From assembly GCF_010389155.1 (NCBI RefSeq), contig NC_057769.1, forward strand, positions 26,722,735-26,786,734: a DNA stretch of 64,000 nt. The letters run 5' to 3'. The notes beneath the pieces are model-generated. The model was given only the letters and a program-made list of their open reading frames with translations, had not been told where the DNA came from and ran no database searches. A program made the position numbers and the translations under genes. Source of the stretch: Erigeron canadensis. Taxonomy: Eukaryota > Streptophyta > Magnoliopsida > Asterales > Asteraceae. Of the stretch, positions 45,025 to 57,409 are shown one piece after another (position 1 is the stretch's first letter; each line of letters opens with the position of its first letter).

Positions 45025-48000
45025 TCAGTCGCTGAAGTCGAAACTGTCACTACGAGAACTGCTGGCGTTTCGGCTGTGTAAAGAGAGGCCCCTCATGTGA
45101 CCACCAAGGGCAGAGCCATCGGATTTGTTTTCTTGAAAGAATTTCTCCCTTTCAACATGTTTTGCAGGCGGGGGTGGGATTACTACAGCTCCTCCAGTTG
45201 CTGTTGCTGTCCCAGATGGCCGGATTGTAGTGGGTTCATGTTTTGGCTCCAAACTGATAGGCCTTATGAGGGGTCGGTTAAGCCTGTCTGGAGGAACAGA
45301 AGACCCCAGTAATCCTAAAGGCCTCTCTGGTTGATGATTCTCCGACTCAGGTCTTACACATGCTTTTCCTTTCCTCATCCTGTCAAATTTCCAGCAATTC
45401 AAAATTTGAAGAAGTCAAAATCATGAACATTTGACCAATCAGAAATAAAAACTTTAAGGTTTAGAGGTAGTGTTTCACCCCATTTGTATTAGATGTGTAA
45501 CTGTCCGGGTTGAATAACAAGTGGAAACCTGATTCAGGTCAACCAGGATATTCTAAGTCAGCCGGAATATTTTAGTCGGGTCGGGCCAAACAACGAACTC
45601 TAACATGCCTCCCTTTTCCGATTTCGATAAAAATTAATGTGTTTAATTGTTTATCATGACATAAACTGTTTTACTATAACAATAACAATCCAACTTAAGT
45701 GACTAAAACAATTTTGGGCAAATTCGACCCTTAACCTGTATTCAGGTTACTTAAGTTTTCCATGAGTAGCGCTTTTGAGTTCTAGTAATCAAGCCAAACT
45801 GGAGTTCTGGAGAGAAGGCAGTGAACGGAGTTGGCAGTTCGAGTTCTTTGCAAAACGGATGGGACTTTGAGTTAACACGTAGCTTGAACCACGAATGGAG
45901 AAGCATACTTCGGAATACTGTGAGTATAGGGAAATGATCTAAAGTGGACCTAACCATTTGACCCACTGGGGAAAAATGCAACTCAAGTTGACCCATTTAC
46001 CCTTGAAAAGGTCAAAATTGCCACCCGTACATTGATATAAGTACTGGTTAAACTACTGACTTCTTGTTATATTATGGGAAATATTGAAAATATTAACAAA
46101 AGGGAACAGGTCAAAGATGTTGAAAATGACCTAAAGTGTATCCAAGTGTTTACAACCTCTTGAATCGTTTATATATATAAATAATCAATCTATTTAATTA
46201 ATATTATTAATGGTAATCATAGATCACATTATTAGAAAATATATAGACAAGGGGGCCAACTGACTCGACCCAATTGGGTGCTACCTTTAAAAAAACAAAT
46301 GGAGTTATGAATACCTTCTGAAGAGTTGTTCAGGATCCTCTTCCTCCACCTCTTCTTGCTCAATTTGGGCATATGTAGGCATTGACCTACCAGACACGAG
46401 GGAATCATGTCTAGATAGTGCCTTTTGGAGCAGATCATTTAACTCGACTGCCTGAGATATTGTCTTCTCATCCCTAAGAAGAAAAAGCAAACAAACATCA
46501 ATTATAGGTATGACTTTGTGTAGTTTCATTAAGCTCGCATGCTCATTCCTCTTTTCAAACTAATGGCTCATTTCCATTGCTGAAACTTCCTTACAGGGAT
46601 GTAGCTGATATTTGATGATATATTTTAGTGTAAGATAACAATTAGTTTTATTTTACACATATCTTTCTTTCGTTTCTAGCGATCGTAACTACTAGCTGCA
46701 ATTATATCAAGTTTTCTTTTTGTTACAATAAGTATACTAATACTAATTTAACTTACCATTGACATTAATGTTGAGTGTAACTGATAGCTGCTATATGTAA
46801 CTTTTTGAAAGCCTATACCCTATCTGATAATAGATGACCAATAAGTTGTAGAGCACAGTGTTTGGATGGTGCTTCTATAGTTTCAAGATCTAATAATCAT
46901 TTTTATCAGATGTTTGGGTATCTTGCAATCTGGTTACTTTAACACTTAACAAATAAACTCACCAAAACAAATATTATTGTGCAAATAAAAATGAAACACT
47001 ATGTCAAAGGTACCTCTAATTAGGTTTAAAAGCAGGGGTAAATAGCTAGATTTTATTTCAACCTTTTATAATCCATTATGTTGCAGCTAGTATGAAACTG
47101 ATAATCCAAGAATGATTACTTGATCCCTAATAATACAAGAACAATGAGCAAGAGAAAGATTGGATTATTGCAAATTTAAGTCGAATAAACAGAACCAATT
47201 TTAAAATGCATTCCGAACCCCTCATGAGCCTGTTTCTTTGCTTATTTACATATAATATGTTTGTACACTAAAATAGAAGTGACCCTCCACATCCAGACAC
47301 ACATTCCATTTCCTCAACTACACAGAGATAACTTACCGAGACGTAACAGCAAGATGCATTACTCGCTGTTTATGAAATGAACACTGTTCGACAAGATCTA
47401 GGGTAAACTCATCCTTGGCTTGCTGTAAGAGTGACAAAAAAAATAGCGTTAGTTTCAGTAGAAATAATGATAAATCAGAAAGATACTACGTTAATAAACG
47501 ATACAATTACAAAAGTATATCAAGCACTCATAACACGACTAGAATATATAATGTTATTACTAATTAACTTAACAAGACGTAAATCATGAGAAACATCCGC
47601 ATGTTCTGAAGTTTTCAAATGTTAATAATACATCAACGCACGTACCTCAGGATGTCTGGTATCAATGGCATCAAGGACGTCTCGTAAGACTTCTAAAGCA
47701 GATCCAGCTTTTTTAATAATACTGTTTGAAAAAACAATGGATAAATAAGTTCTTAGGTGCATGCTGCAAAAAATCTCCCAATGTAGACGCATAATAATAA
47801 GCCTACATTCTCTACAGACATCACCATAGCATCCACAGACACAATGCAAAACCATTAACCACTCTCTCCATCCAAAATTATAGGTTCACGTTAATTAATG
47901 GCAATGTCCAAAACTCCAAGATGTACCAAGTATTAAGAAATGGTTAAACTCGTATGGACACAGATTTGCTTGTGGGAAAGACAAGGAGCACACACAAAAA

Positions 48001-51000
48001 GGGAAGATTTCTCCTACATTTAAGTATTTTGATTTAAACGTTTCTGATATAAGACTGCCATAGTATTGAACGGTGAAGACCGATGGGAAATAAAAAAAAA
48101 TGTAATGCAGACTAACTCAATAGATCCGAAACACAAATTACTACAGTCACTAGAAATGATAATATTGACGATTTTCACATCATCATCCTACAGCTTATAA
48201 AATAATTGCCATCATTCATACCCACAGGCACATGAAGCAAATGTCAAACAGACTTTAAACGGAAAAAATGCAAATAATTTAGAGGTACATGGATACTCTT
48301 TCTTCGAAATAAAGGGCACTAAATAAATCTTGGGAGCAGAGACGGACAGGCAAGCTTCAAACAAAGATACAAACACATACGAGATAAAAGCCAAGTTAAC
48401 CAACTACGCAAAGAAAAAAATCAGCTTGCAGAGTCAACAGGTGAAACAAATGACAAACCAATTTTTCGCCTGCATTCCCACGATATGAAAATAAACATGC
48501 TCCTTCAAGAGTCAATTAAGTAACTTCTTAAGCTTTAGTAATGGTTTTCAAGATCCAGAGACATTTAGAAAGTTAGGCTTCAAATATGGAAATTTTGTCT
48601 CAACTTAAATATGGCAATTGAGTTATCTTTTTAATTATGGGGACTGCAAATATGGTCAGTTGTACCAGTTGTATCTGCTTGTTTTACTGTCGTATTAAGG
48701 CTAAATAAATGTCATTGGGAAAGACGGTCGTCTCTCAAAAGCAATGAACCCTCTTTTCTTTTGTATTCTTGTTTATTTTAAATATAACCAAACGTGTTCT
48801 ACTATAGTATTTAGTATACCATATGGTATGAGCAAAAACTCCCCATCTTCATTATAAATGCAAATGCAGGACAGAGCACTAACTAGAGGAAAGCAATTAG
48901 TCCCAAACTAGTTGCTATTAAAATGCATACAGACGGGGAAGAGGAATCCACATATTCCCACCATTTTTAGTACAATTAGGTTTAGTTCCTTCCAACCAGC
49001 TTTTAGAAAACTAAAATAGCAAATTAGCGATGCATACCTAGATTCAGGAACAGGCTGTGGTACAGTTGGTGGTGCACTCCTGTCATGTCCAGTGGTGGCA
49101 AGTTCACCGTTACTTGAATTATTGCTTTTACTGCTGTCTGAAGTTGAATGATTTTTGGAAAGAACTTCAGGCCTCTGGGAAAATTGTACTCCGGAACTCT
49201 GAAAGCCCAACAAGGTCAGCAGAAAATAAGCGACACGACACAAATATATAGTATTTACATATATCTAAAAGATCAAGTCGTTACATTTACCACATGTTCA
49301 AAATGTGCTCTGAAAAAAAAACACACGTTCAGATTGTGAAAACAAAGATGGAAGAAAAATAACGAAATAACAAACAAAAGGGAGGACATGGTGCAGCTAT
49401 AAGAATGATATCACACAGAACTTTCTAAAATCATGTAATTAAGGTAAACAGCTGATTGTTAGATTATCTTTTCTTAAATTGAAGAAAAAAACACACACTA
49501 CACAAATTGTTTCATTATGATCTAAAATTGAATTCAATGAAATACTAATGAAACACAAAAATGGTTTGCTTTCAAGAGACAACAGTACGTCTCTCCAAAA
49601 TGACCTACTTTTGAGAGGTAGGTTCTCTCCAATATTAGTTCTCTTTTTGACTCTGTAAGATTAATATGCTTCGTTGTAACATCATTCAGATCATACATCA
49701 ACATGTTGTAAAATCAAGTCAATAAAAGGTAAACTATGGTTGTCAAGATAAAATTTATGTATATTTAGGTATTGTAGGGTTCATCTCCATAGAGATTTTT
49801 TTAGTTCCCTTTGTTTTTTCCAAATATATTTTTTGTTTACTAATCTGGGATAACACGATTTACATTCACTTTGCTCCATTAGGAAAAAAAAAAAAGGACC
49901 TAAAGTGGTAATAAATAACAAATTAGATAAGTCAACAAAAACACTTGTCTAACTAATCAAAAAAGAATCAAGAGATCAAGTTAATAAACATAATTCCAGC
50001 TACATGCATCTAAAGTTGCCTCAGGTGAACTCCAATGTTCGAACAAGATAAATTGAAACAAACTAAACAAAGATAAGTTGTGTATATCTCCAGTATGATC
50101 AGGGTTATTCAACCATTATATTAAACCGTTCATAATACGTACCACTAAATCATAGTATGCAGAGTAATACTGAGGAAACTTTCCTTTAGCTCCACCAACA
50201 GACGTCTGTGTTGCATCTAGAAGAAGAAATATTTTCTCCCGTACAGGAAGATCAGAGGTGGACTGGAATAGATAAGATACATTAATATACAACAATGAAA
50301 ACAAAACTTATATGCATGCATCCAATCAGTATTATACATAGTGTTTTAAATATAAATATACCTTTTTCTTAACTATCTTCACAAGCAAAGGGAGTAGCCC
50401 AGTGTCAATCACTTGTGTATGAATAGGTTCTCCGATATTATTCATCAACACTTCTAACAGCTGGAAATAAATGATCATGAAAAGCCAACATCCAGTCAGA
50501 AACTTCATAATCATCTAAAATTTGAATGGCTGTGAAAAATGAAAGCTTTAGATATAAACTGCTCTGCATAACTGCGTGTAACATGTTAATCTTTGCACGA
50601 ACATGCTAACTCACCATAACAGTAAACAGTTGAGTATCTTTGCTCTTACTTCCTAGACGTTTTTTAATGGCTTTAATGACATCCCTAGCTTGCCTGTAAA
50701 TTCGATCACATGTAAGAGCAATATTTATGGTATTTAATTTTCCTATAAACCATGATGAAAAATACAGGAAATGCAATTCAAGATCAATAACTTAACCCTA
50801 AACTTTAAACTATTACTCCATCATTCGTAACTTTACAATCCTTGATGAATCGGCTCCGCTGGAGAACGAAGGTAGAAAATAACTTTGCATGTTCATATGT
50901 AAAAACCAATGTTCACAAAACTTATTTATGTTATGCAATATAAAATGGAGTATTTATCCAATCACAATTTATATGAAAGTGGTGTATTGTTCGAGGGCGA

Positions 51001-51443
51001 CGGATATGACAGTGAGCTCAAATTTGTGTCCACTTAGAACATAACATTGTAAAATATATCTTCATGAAACCCTTCTATATTTGGTAGGTTGATCTACGCA
51101 CAAGGACAAAAATATCTAAAGATTTCCCGGATAGTACCAAATAAATCCAGCCTACTTTGAGTAAGTTCGGTTCAACATACATCAAAGTAGTATTTACATT
51201 AAAAAATATGCATGAGGTACCAAGAGAAAAATCGCAAACGAGACTAACACCTTGTTTGTGAATGTATGACATGAATTACCGCCCACTTGAAAATATTCCT
51301 TGCAATGCGTCACCAAATTAAAAATAAAGGTGTTGCTTTTACCTGTTATCACGAGTAACTAATTCACAAATTTCAATGCTTTTGGCCCAATCCATTTCCG
51401 TTAACTTATCGCTTGTAGCTACATTAACAAGTTCAGCTGCCAT
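45025..51443 (-). CDS. TOL: TOM1-like protein (VHS-GAT ubiquitin adaptor)
   Basis: Nine coding exons (minus strand): 51443-51343, 50693-50615, 50460-50362, 50262-50143, 49198-49038, 47721-47646, 47422-47337, 46473-46315, 45379-45025. The sum is exactly 412 codons, 411 aa. VHS domain (about 1-135): [66 protein letters not shown]. Serine-rich linker, then GAT domain (about 187-285): [63 protein letters not shown] proteins bind ubiquitinated cargo at the plasma membrane and endosomes as a plant substitute for ESCRT-0, for example in PIN auxin-carrier turnover. The sequence resembles the TOL members starting MAAELV, but I cannot fix the number. No defect seen. Confidence 0.92.
45760..45925 (-). 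other. Exon-like stretch inside TOL intron 8
   Basis: Follows CTATACTCACAG on the minus strand and reads [20 protein letters not shown] onward without stops to 45751. Base composition is richer than the rest of the intron. It matches no part of TOL proteins and the canonical model closes without it. It could be an alternative exon or a captured fragment. Confidence 0.25.
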
Positions 51444-52694
51444 GTCTACTAGTATCTGAAATCAACAAGAAACAAGATTTAAAATTCACCACTTACCGTC
51501 TTCAACTATCATAAAGAAAACTTCCTAAAAATTATGGTGCCTTGTGATTTTCCATATAGCATCCATCTAATCAAAACATAACATTTGCAGAACTTAGGCA
51601 CACATGGATAAACAACAATGTAAACCATGTAGCTAACATTCGGGTTAATGACTATATGACTACATACAGAAAGAAACACTCAAAATAGAAACTTTAAAAA
51701 TAATGTAACCCAATCATTTCCATAATCAAGTGTCCAAATATGCAATAATGCCATTTTGTATAGGTCCAAACCCCCAAGCCAGAATCACATGTTCTCCAAA
51801 TGTTAATTCAAAAAAAAAAAACCACAAAACATTAACTACAAGCAGATGATCATGCTAAATAAACAACCAAAATTCATCGATAAAAAATTTGTAAGGTGAC
51901 CAAGGGGCAAGGTTTTATTTTTTTTTTACCACATCAAGTACTAAAAGTAAACATTGCAATTTTTAACTTCACAACAATATATCTACAAAAACTAACATAA
52001 ATCAGATTACTTTATGATTACCACAACAAGTATCAGACAGTAAATAAAAAATTAAGATAAAAAGCATATATCTTTACAATCAATAACAAAAAGGGTAAAA
52101 TCTTAGAGTAAAATCTTTCAAATAGAAAAAATTTGCCTTGAAAAATCAGTAAAAGATCAAAGAGTTCACCAATTAGTAGATGATCCTAAAACCCTGAGAA
52201 GATCCCTTCAGCATTAATTCAATGATTGTTAACTCATTAAAAAAAGATTTATAAACTTATGATGATTAATGATTGTAATAGGGGAATAAAGGTAGACAGA
52301 TAGATATACAGATGTGTATGTATGTAAAATAATGAATAAAAATGTAAAAAAAAAAAAGGGGGGGGCTATGGTTTTATGATATGGGTATGAAGAAAATAGA
52401 AGAAGGGGCACGAGGGGTCAGTTGTAAAATATATATATGTGTGTGTACAATGACTGACACACCACTGGATACAGCCAGTGACCACAAGTAAAGCACTGAT
52501 GCCGCTGTCTTTGTGTCTGTCTTGCTACTCTCACCTGCGGGTTTTTTTCATTATCTTTACACGCGTCCCTTTTCATTAGAGACCCCTCTTTTTTTCCCCT
52601 TCTTTCTCGATTATTTGGGATTGCTGTTTATATAATAAATTACGCGTTTAATAATTATGTTTTAGAAAAAATATGTTTTAAGTTGCTTTATCAC
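51444..52694 (-). promoter_or_regulatory. TOL 5' leader and promoter region
   Basis: An acceptor-like TTTCAG lies 12 bp upstream of the TOL ATG (about 51456), so the 5' leader is probably spliced. The leader exon would lie near 52150-52430. Pyrimidine-rich sequence at 52540-52615 may hold the transcription start. No second gene seen. Confidence 0.4.
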
Positions 52695-53219
52695 TAGGGC
52701 TGTAAACGAACTGAACAGTTCATGAATCGTTCGAAGGGAAGTTCGTTTGAGTTCGTTCGTTTAGTTAAATGAACGAACATGAACAAAGTTATCGTTCGTT
52801 CATTTACGTTCATGAACGTTCGATAATCTGTTCGTGAATGTTCGTTCGTTTATGTTCATGATCGGTCGTTCGTGAACAATAGTTCACTTATGTTCGTGAA
52901 CAATAATCCGTTATGTTCGTTTATATATACACATAATAATCTATATTATAAAAAATAGCTTAAATATAAATATTTCTTTTATATAATATATATTAATACC
53001 TAATTATTTAAAAAATGTCTAAATAAAAATATTTAATTTATAAATATTTCGTTCGTTCATTAGTGTTCCTCCGTTTGCGTTCATGAACACAAACGAACTT
53101 CACGAACACAAACGAAAGAACATGAAAAGTCATTATGTTCGTTTATCTATTCGTGAACCGTTCGTTAAGTTAAACGAACGAAGATGAACAACGCTCCGTT
53201 CGGTTCGTTTACAACCCTA
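52695..53219. mobile_element. hAT-type MITE with GAACGAAC arrays
   Basis: Ends TAGGGCTGTAAACGAAC and inverted TAGGGTTGTAAACGAAC, flanked by TTTATCAC and TTTATCAT (8-bp target duplication, one mismatch), as in hAT elements. Sub-terminal regions are dense in GTTCGTT/AACGAAC motifs in both orientations. 525 bp, non-coding. Confidence 0.8.
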
Positions 53220-53959
53220 TTTATCATTGTGTTTTCTGTCCGCAGATAATCACTTGTCTTGACAAATACATTTTTTCATTACTTGCATATATAAAAGAAT
53301 TAGCTCAAAATGCAATCACAAACACCCACATCATCATATATTTGATTACATGCCACAAAAATATTTAGCAATGACCACATGAACTTAATATACTGTTATA
53401 TAATAGATATAAGTGATTTTTTTGTTAATGATAAGTGGGTTTTTTTTCTAAGTTTTCCTATAATTTTTCATTCAAGATATATATTGGAGATCTATATTTT
53501 GTAAAAATTCACAAACATGAACCCTATTAAAACAGTGTATGTTAAACCTTTCAGCTAATTCATACGGAGTAGTTTTCAAAGAGATATACCATCTCTTTAT
53601 TTCTTTATACTCTTTCCAACAATCCATCGTCATCACATATATTTTATTATTTTTAATTCATACACTTAGGATGGCTAAACAAAGCTAAACAAATTGCCTA
53701 GACAACAAAGATTGAACCCCTTGAGATGGTACCGGTATTCAAAGCCACGACATTCTACTTTTTCGAGAATAGTGTCACTACACATAGACAAAAAGATTAG
53801 ACCCTGGTCACTCGTACGACAGGCCATTACCTTAACCCAACCTAATGTATCCAACTTAACTTAACTGTTACGTATTGTGGCTCGTCGTGAAGTTCTCATT
53901 CGCCATGAGGAAAAGGTGGGTATCTTGAAAGGTAGGGACCATTAGAAAAATTATACATA
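53220..53959. other. Intergenic, repeat fragments
   Basis: No gene. Around 53870-53940 lies a half copy of the MITE at 53960 (GGCTCGTCGTGAAGTTCTC). Confidence 0.4.
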
Positions 53960-54118
53960 TTAGGGCTCGTCTTGGAGTTGTCGTTGGTCAAGAAGAAAAG
54001 GTGGAGATGAGGAAAGGTAAGGACTACCACATACTCTTTTATTAAGAAAAGGCGGACCTCTACCTTACTCATCTCTATTTCTTCTTCCTAATGGCGAGAA
54101 CTCCATGACGAGCCCTAA
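53960..54118. mobile_element. Short MITE with TTAGGGCTCGT ends
   Basis: 159 bp, with ends TTAGGGCTCGTCTTGGAGTT and inverted TTAGGGCTCGTCATGGAGTT. A TA dinucleotide at both edges may be the target duplication. Almost the whole element can fold on itself. Confidence 0.65.
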
Positions 54119-55140
54119 GACTCAATAGTTAACTTAGATACATAAGGTTGGCTAGAGATTATGCTTTCTATTTCAATTTTTTGTCTTTTTATTTGATAAA
54201 GTATAAGAAACAAGTAACAACTAACAAGTGCTTGTATCTTGCGATAGAGACGGATATGTAATGGTTCCTTTAGTTATTAGATGTGTCAGATCCGCATACA
54301 ATTTGAAACACATAACTCAATATATTTGAGATGACATAATGGCAAAAAATAATCACACGCTAACTCAACCCATCCATACAAAACCGAGACTCAAATGTTA
54401 CCAATTCCAACAAAAACCCCCACAGAGGCCAAGTCAAGAATCGAACTTCTACCTCATGTGGAAACCATAAAGCCTCACCATGTGAACCATGGATCATAAT
54501 TAGTGTGTGTGTTTATTTATAATAGAAAACTTCTTAAGTCGTTTTTTATCAGATTTACTAATTTATTTCTATTATTATTATTGTATGACCATATTTTCCT
54601 CTAAACATCCATGCAAAATAGCCTATACAAAATTATGAAGTCTAGCAGAGGAAACTTACGTTAAAATTTACTGACATTGTGATTTATAGGTGTATTCAAT
54701 GTTTTCATATTAAGAAAGAGATTTTGAAGATAAAAAGAAGATTTGTTTGATTACATTAGTATGAGTGATGGGCGATCCTGAGATGGGATAAAAGGAGGTA
54801 TGAGCGGGAATTTGGTCTTAAGATAGACCCTGGTGGTTCCAAATGCTTCTTCAAAATTCTCTTTTAATTTAGATTTAGATTTAGATGCTAATAAGTATAT
54901 TAAAACTTTTGAACAATTTTATGTGTAATGTTATTTTGGATTTATATATTCAAATACATTCAAATAATAAATATAAGTTTAACTTATGACTTTTTTCATA
55001 TGATCTATAATCTGGTGTATATATATATGATTAGTAAAAATTTAATACGATTTTAAAATGTTTGATGTAAAATAATATCTCGCTAACTCGCTTGATATAT
55101 TAGAAGTAAAAATGATGGTTCATCTTTTAAAAAATCTTTA
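54119..55140. other. Intergenic, no gene seen
   Basis: AT-rich DNA with no open frame of interest and no repeat edges that I can place. Confidence 0.4.
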
Positions 55141-56697
55141 TCTTATATAAAGCAGGAGTCCCTTACTAGAATTTCTCTAAAATTAATATATGTGGCACAG
55201 TTAAAACCTTTGCATTCACTTATTTCCATTAAAAAAAAATAGATACATGACGTCAAGCAATTATTCATATATTTTCCCAAATATTTCTCTGTCTCTTGAT
55301 CCGCTTATCTCCTACAAAAAGTTCCTCCATCAAATTTTAAAACAATCAATTAACGAATATTGTATCAATCTTTTGTAATCAAATGGACGAACAAGTATTG
55401 TTGTTAATCTTTTTCATATTACCCTTTTCAGTTTTGGACATCATATTTGTATATTTGTTAACATTTATCATAGTATAATATCTCTTTTTCTATTAAATTC
55501 ATTTTGGTATTTTCTTTGAACACTTAATATTGTAGTTCTCTTTATTATGTTTATTATTTGGATCGAAAGAACATGTAATATGAATCGGGTTTTTTCAATC
55601 ATGCATCTTTTATGATATATACACGTTTTCTTTAGGTTAGTGTAACTTTGATTATATCTTAAAGTTTCATTATGCTTTGGGTGTTTAAGATTACACTTCT
55701 TTTGTGATGGCTTTGTCATATGACATACACATCGACTCGACTCATTCCGTATGAGTCATATGATGTCAGGTTAATGTTCATGATCATCTTGATCTCATCA
55801 TGACTTGGGTACCCTGAATGATCGACGAACCCGGGTTATTAGAAGTTCACATAGGGTCCAGATTTCATTGATAATAGATACCTTACAAGAATTAACTTTT
55901 TTTTTTTGCCAAAGGGGAATCAAACTTAGGACCTTAAGGTCGCTAAGTGTATTCTTTACCATTAAACCGATGCTTATCATAAATAAGTTGTAAACCAAAA
56001 TTAATTTCAGTAGCTATTGAAGCTGGATAAGAATCCATCGTTGATCATCTTGACGTACTCATACAAAGTTTTGGGCAATTTCCCATTTTTTTTCATCTAC
56101 ATCACAATGGCAACAATATCAAATATTTAAATTAGTGAATAAATGAGAGTGATCGTTTGAATAATAGAGTGGAAAATATTTGAGGACATTTTGTGTATAC
56201 GTAGTGTGTGGGTTGAAAATGTTTTGAAAGTTAAGAGTATTTTTTGTTTTTTAAAGATAGAGAATTAAAAAGGGGAAGAGGGATAATTTGTTTTTCCAAA
56301 AAAAGTATAGATAATAGTTTTTGATCAACTCTTTTGTATCCATACCCTCAAATATACTATTGATTATTGATAATTCATTAAGTCTTTCTTATTAATACAT
56401 AGTGGATCTAAGTATATTTCTACAATTAAAATTTTATCTCGAATCTACTTTTTGCCGGTGACATTGTAACCGGAATAGTCAACAAGACTTTACATCCGCT
56501 TTGATGTGTTAGAATAGAAACCCGCATCTTTTAGATTTTCTAATGCGCCAAACTAACTCTTAATATCACTTGGTAAAAGTTTATGGTTAACTATCATGAT
56601 TGTCGTGTTTTCACATGTAACAATTATAGCACAATTCATATAACTATAAGTGAATTATGATAACACTACCCGGGTGATACCCGGGTGCTTAAGCTAG
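55141..56697 (+). mobile_element. Non-autonomous Helitron
   Basis: Starts TCTTATATAAAGCAGGAGTC after an A (55140). Ends with hairpin ACCCGGGTGATACCCGGGT (56668-56686), then CTAG (56694-56697) and a T. Contains a reverse tRNA-like stretch near 55900-55975 (GGGGAATCAAACTTAGGACC), probably a SINE relic. No helicase. Confidence 0.6.
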
Positions 56698-57036
56698 TTT
56701 AAAATATAGCTTTCATCCGATTTGAATGCTTTTACGATTCTTTTTTTTTTCTATTGAGAAAGGGATCAACAACCTCGATTTTGATATGCCCACTCAGGTT
56801 TGACTATTGGCAAGTTTTATAGGGTTTTCACTCCCAGTCTTAATGGATATAGCGTAGCTAAAGCCCTTACCAAATTTGCATTTGACAGGAGTCGAACTCT
56901 CGTTCCCGAGAAGGAATCACTTAGTGGAAAACTTTCTGACCATTGGTCTAAGACCTGTATAGAGTTGATACTAAAAAAAACAAATGTAATTAAATGTTTT
57001 TTGTTAACTTAAACTTTCAAGTTTTTTTAAAGTTAA
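56698..57036. other. Intergenic repeat fragment
   Basis: The stretch 56880-56975 (GGAGTCGAACTCTCGTTCCC) has a reversed tRNA-like B-box context, suggesting a SINE or TRIM relic. The open frame over it shows no protein motif. Confidence 0.35.
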
Positions 57037-57335
57037 CTAGCATGGTGCCCACGCAATGCGGCGGCGCTGGTGACGGGTGGCGACGACGACTGACGGTGGG
57101 GACGACTGACGGTGGTGACGACGAGTAGTGTAGGTTATTGATGTAAATGTAATTAATATAAATGTTATTATAATTATTATAAAAGTTGAGGGACTGATGG
57201 TATATTTATTTCATTTAGGGTGGGCTTGTATTTTATTAAAGTTGTGTGGTTTTAATGAAGGTTATGTCTTTACATTTTCCCCCTGTAACTTTCAAAAGGA
57301 GGTCTATTATTTTTAATAAGAAGTATAAATATTTA
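57037..57335 (-). mobile_element. Short Helitron relic
   Basis: The minus-strand 3' end has hairpin CGCATTGCG (57052-57060), then GTGGGCACCATG, CTAG (57037-57040) and a T. GACGACGACTGACGGTGG repeats lie next to it. The 5' end near 57335 (ATACTTCTTATTAAAA) resembles the TCTATACTCCATTAATAAG start of the copy at 36507 but lacks a clean TC. Confidence 0.5.
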
Positions 57336-57409
57336 CGTCTACATTTATATGAAAGATAGAAAAGATTCTAAGAGTAAACGAAGTGGAGAAAAAAAGGGAC
57401 GAACTATAA

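Noticed and set aside
56800..57012. 70-codon open frame
   Set aside because: It runs through a reversed tRNA-like repeat; no protein motif or gene context.
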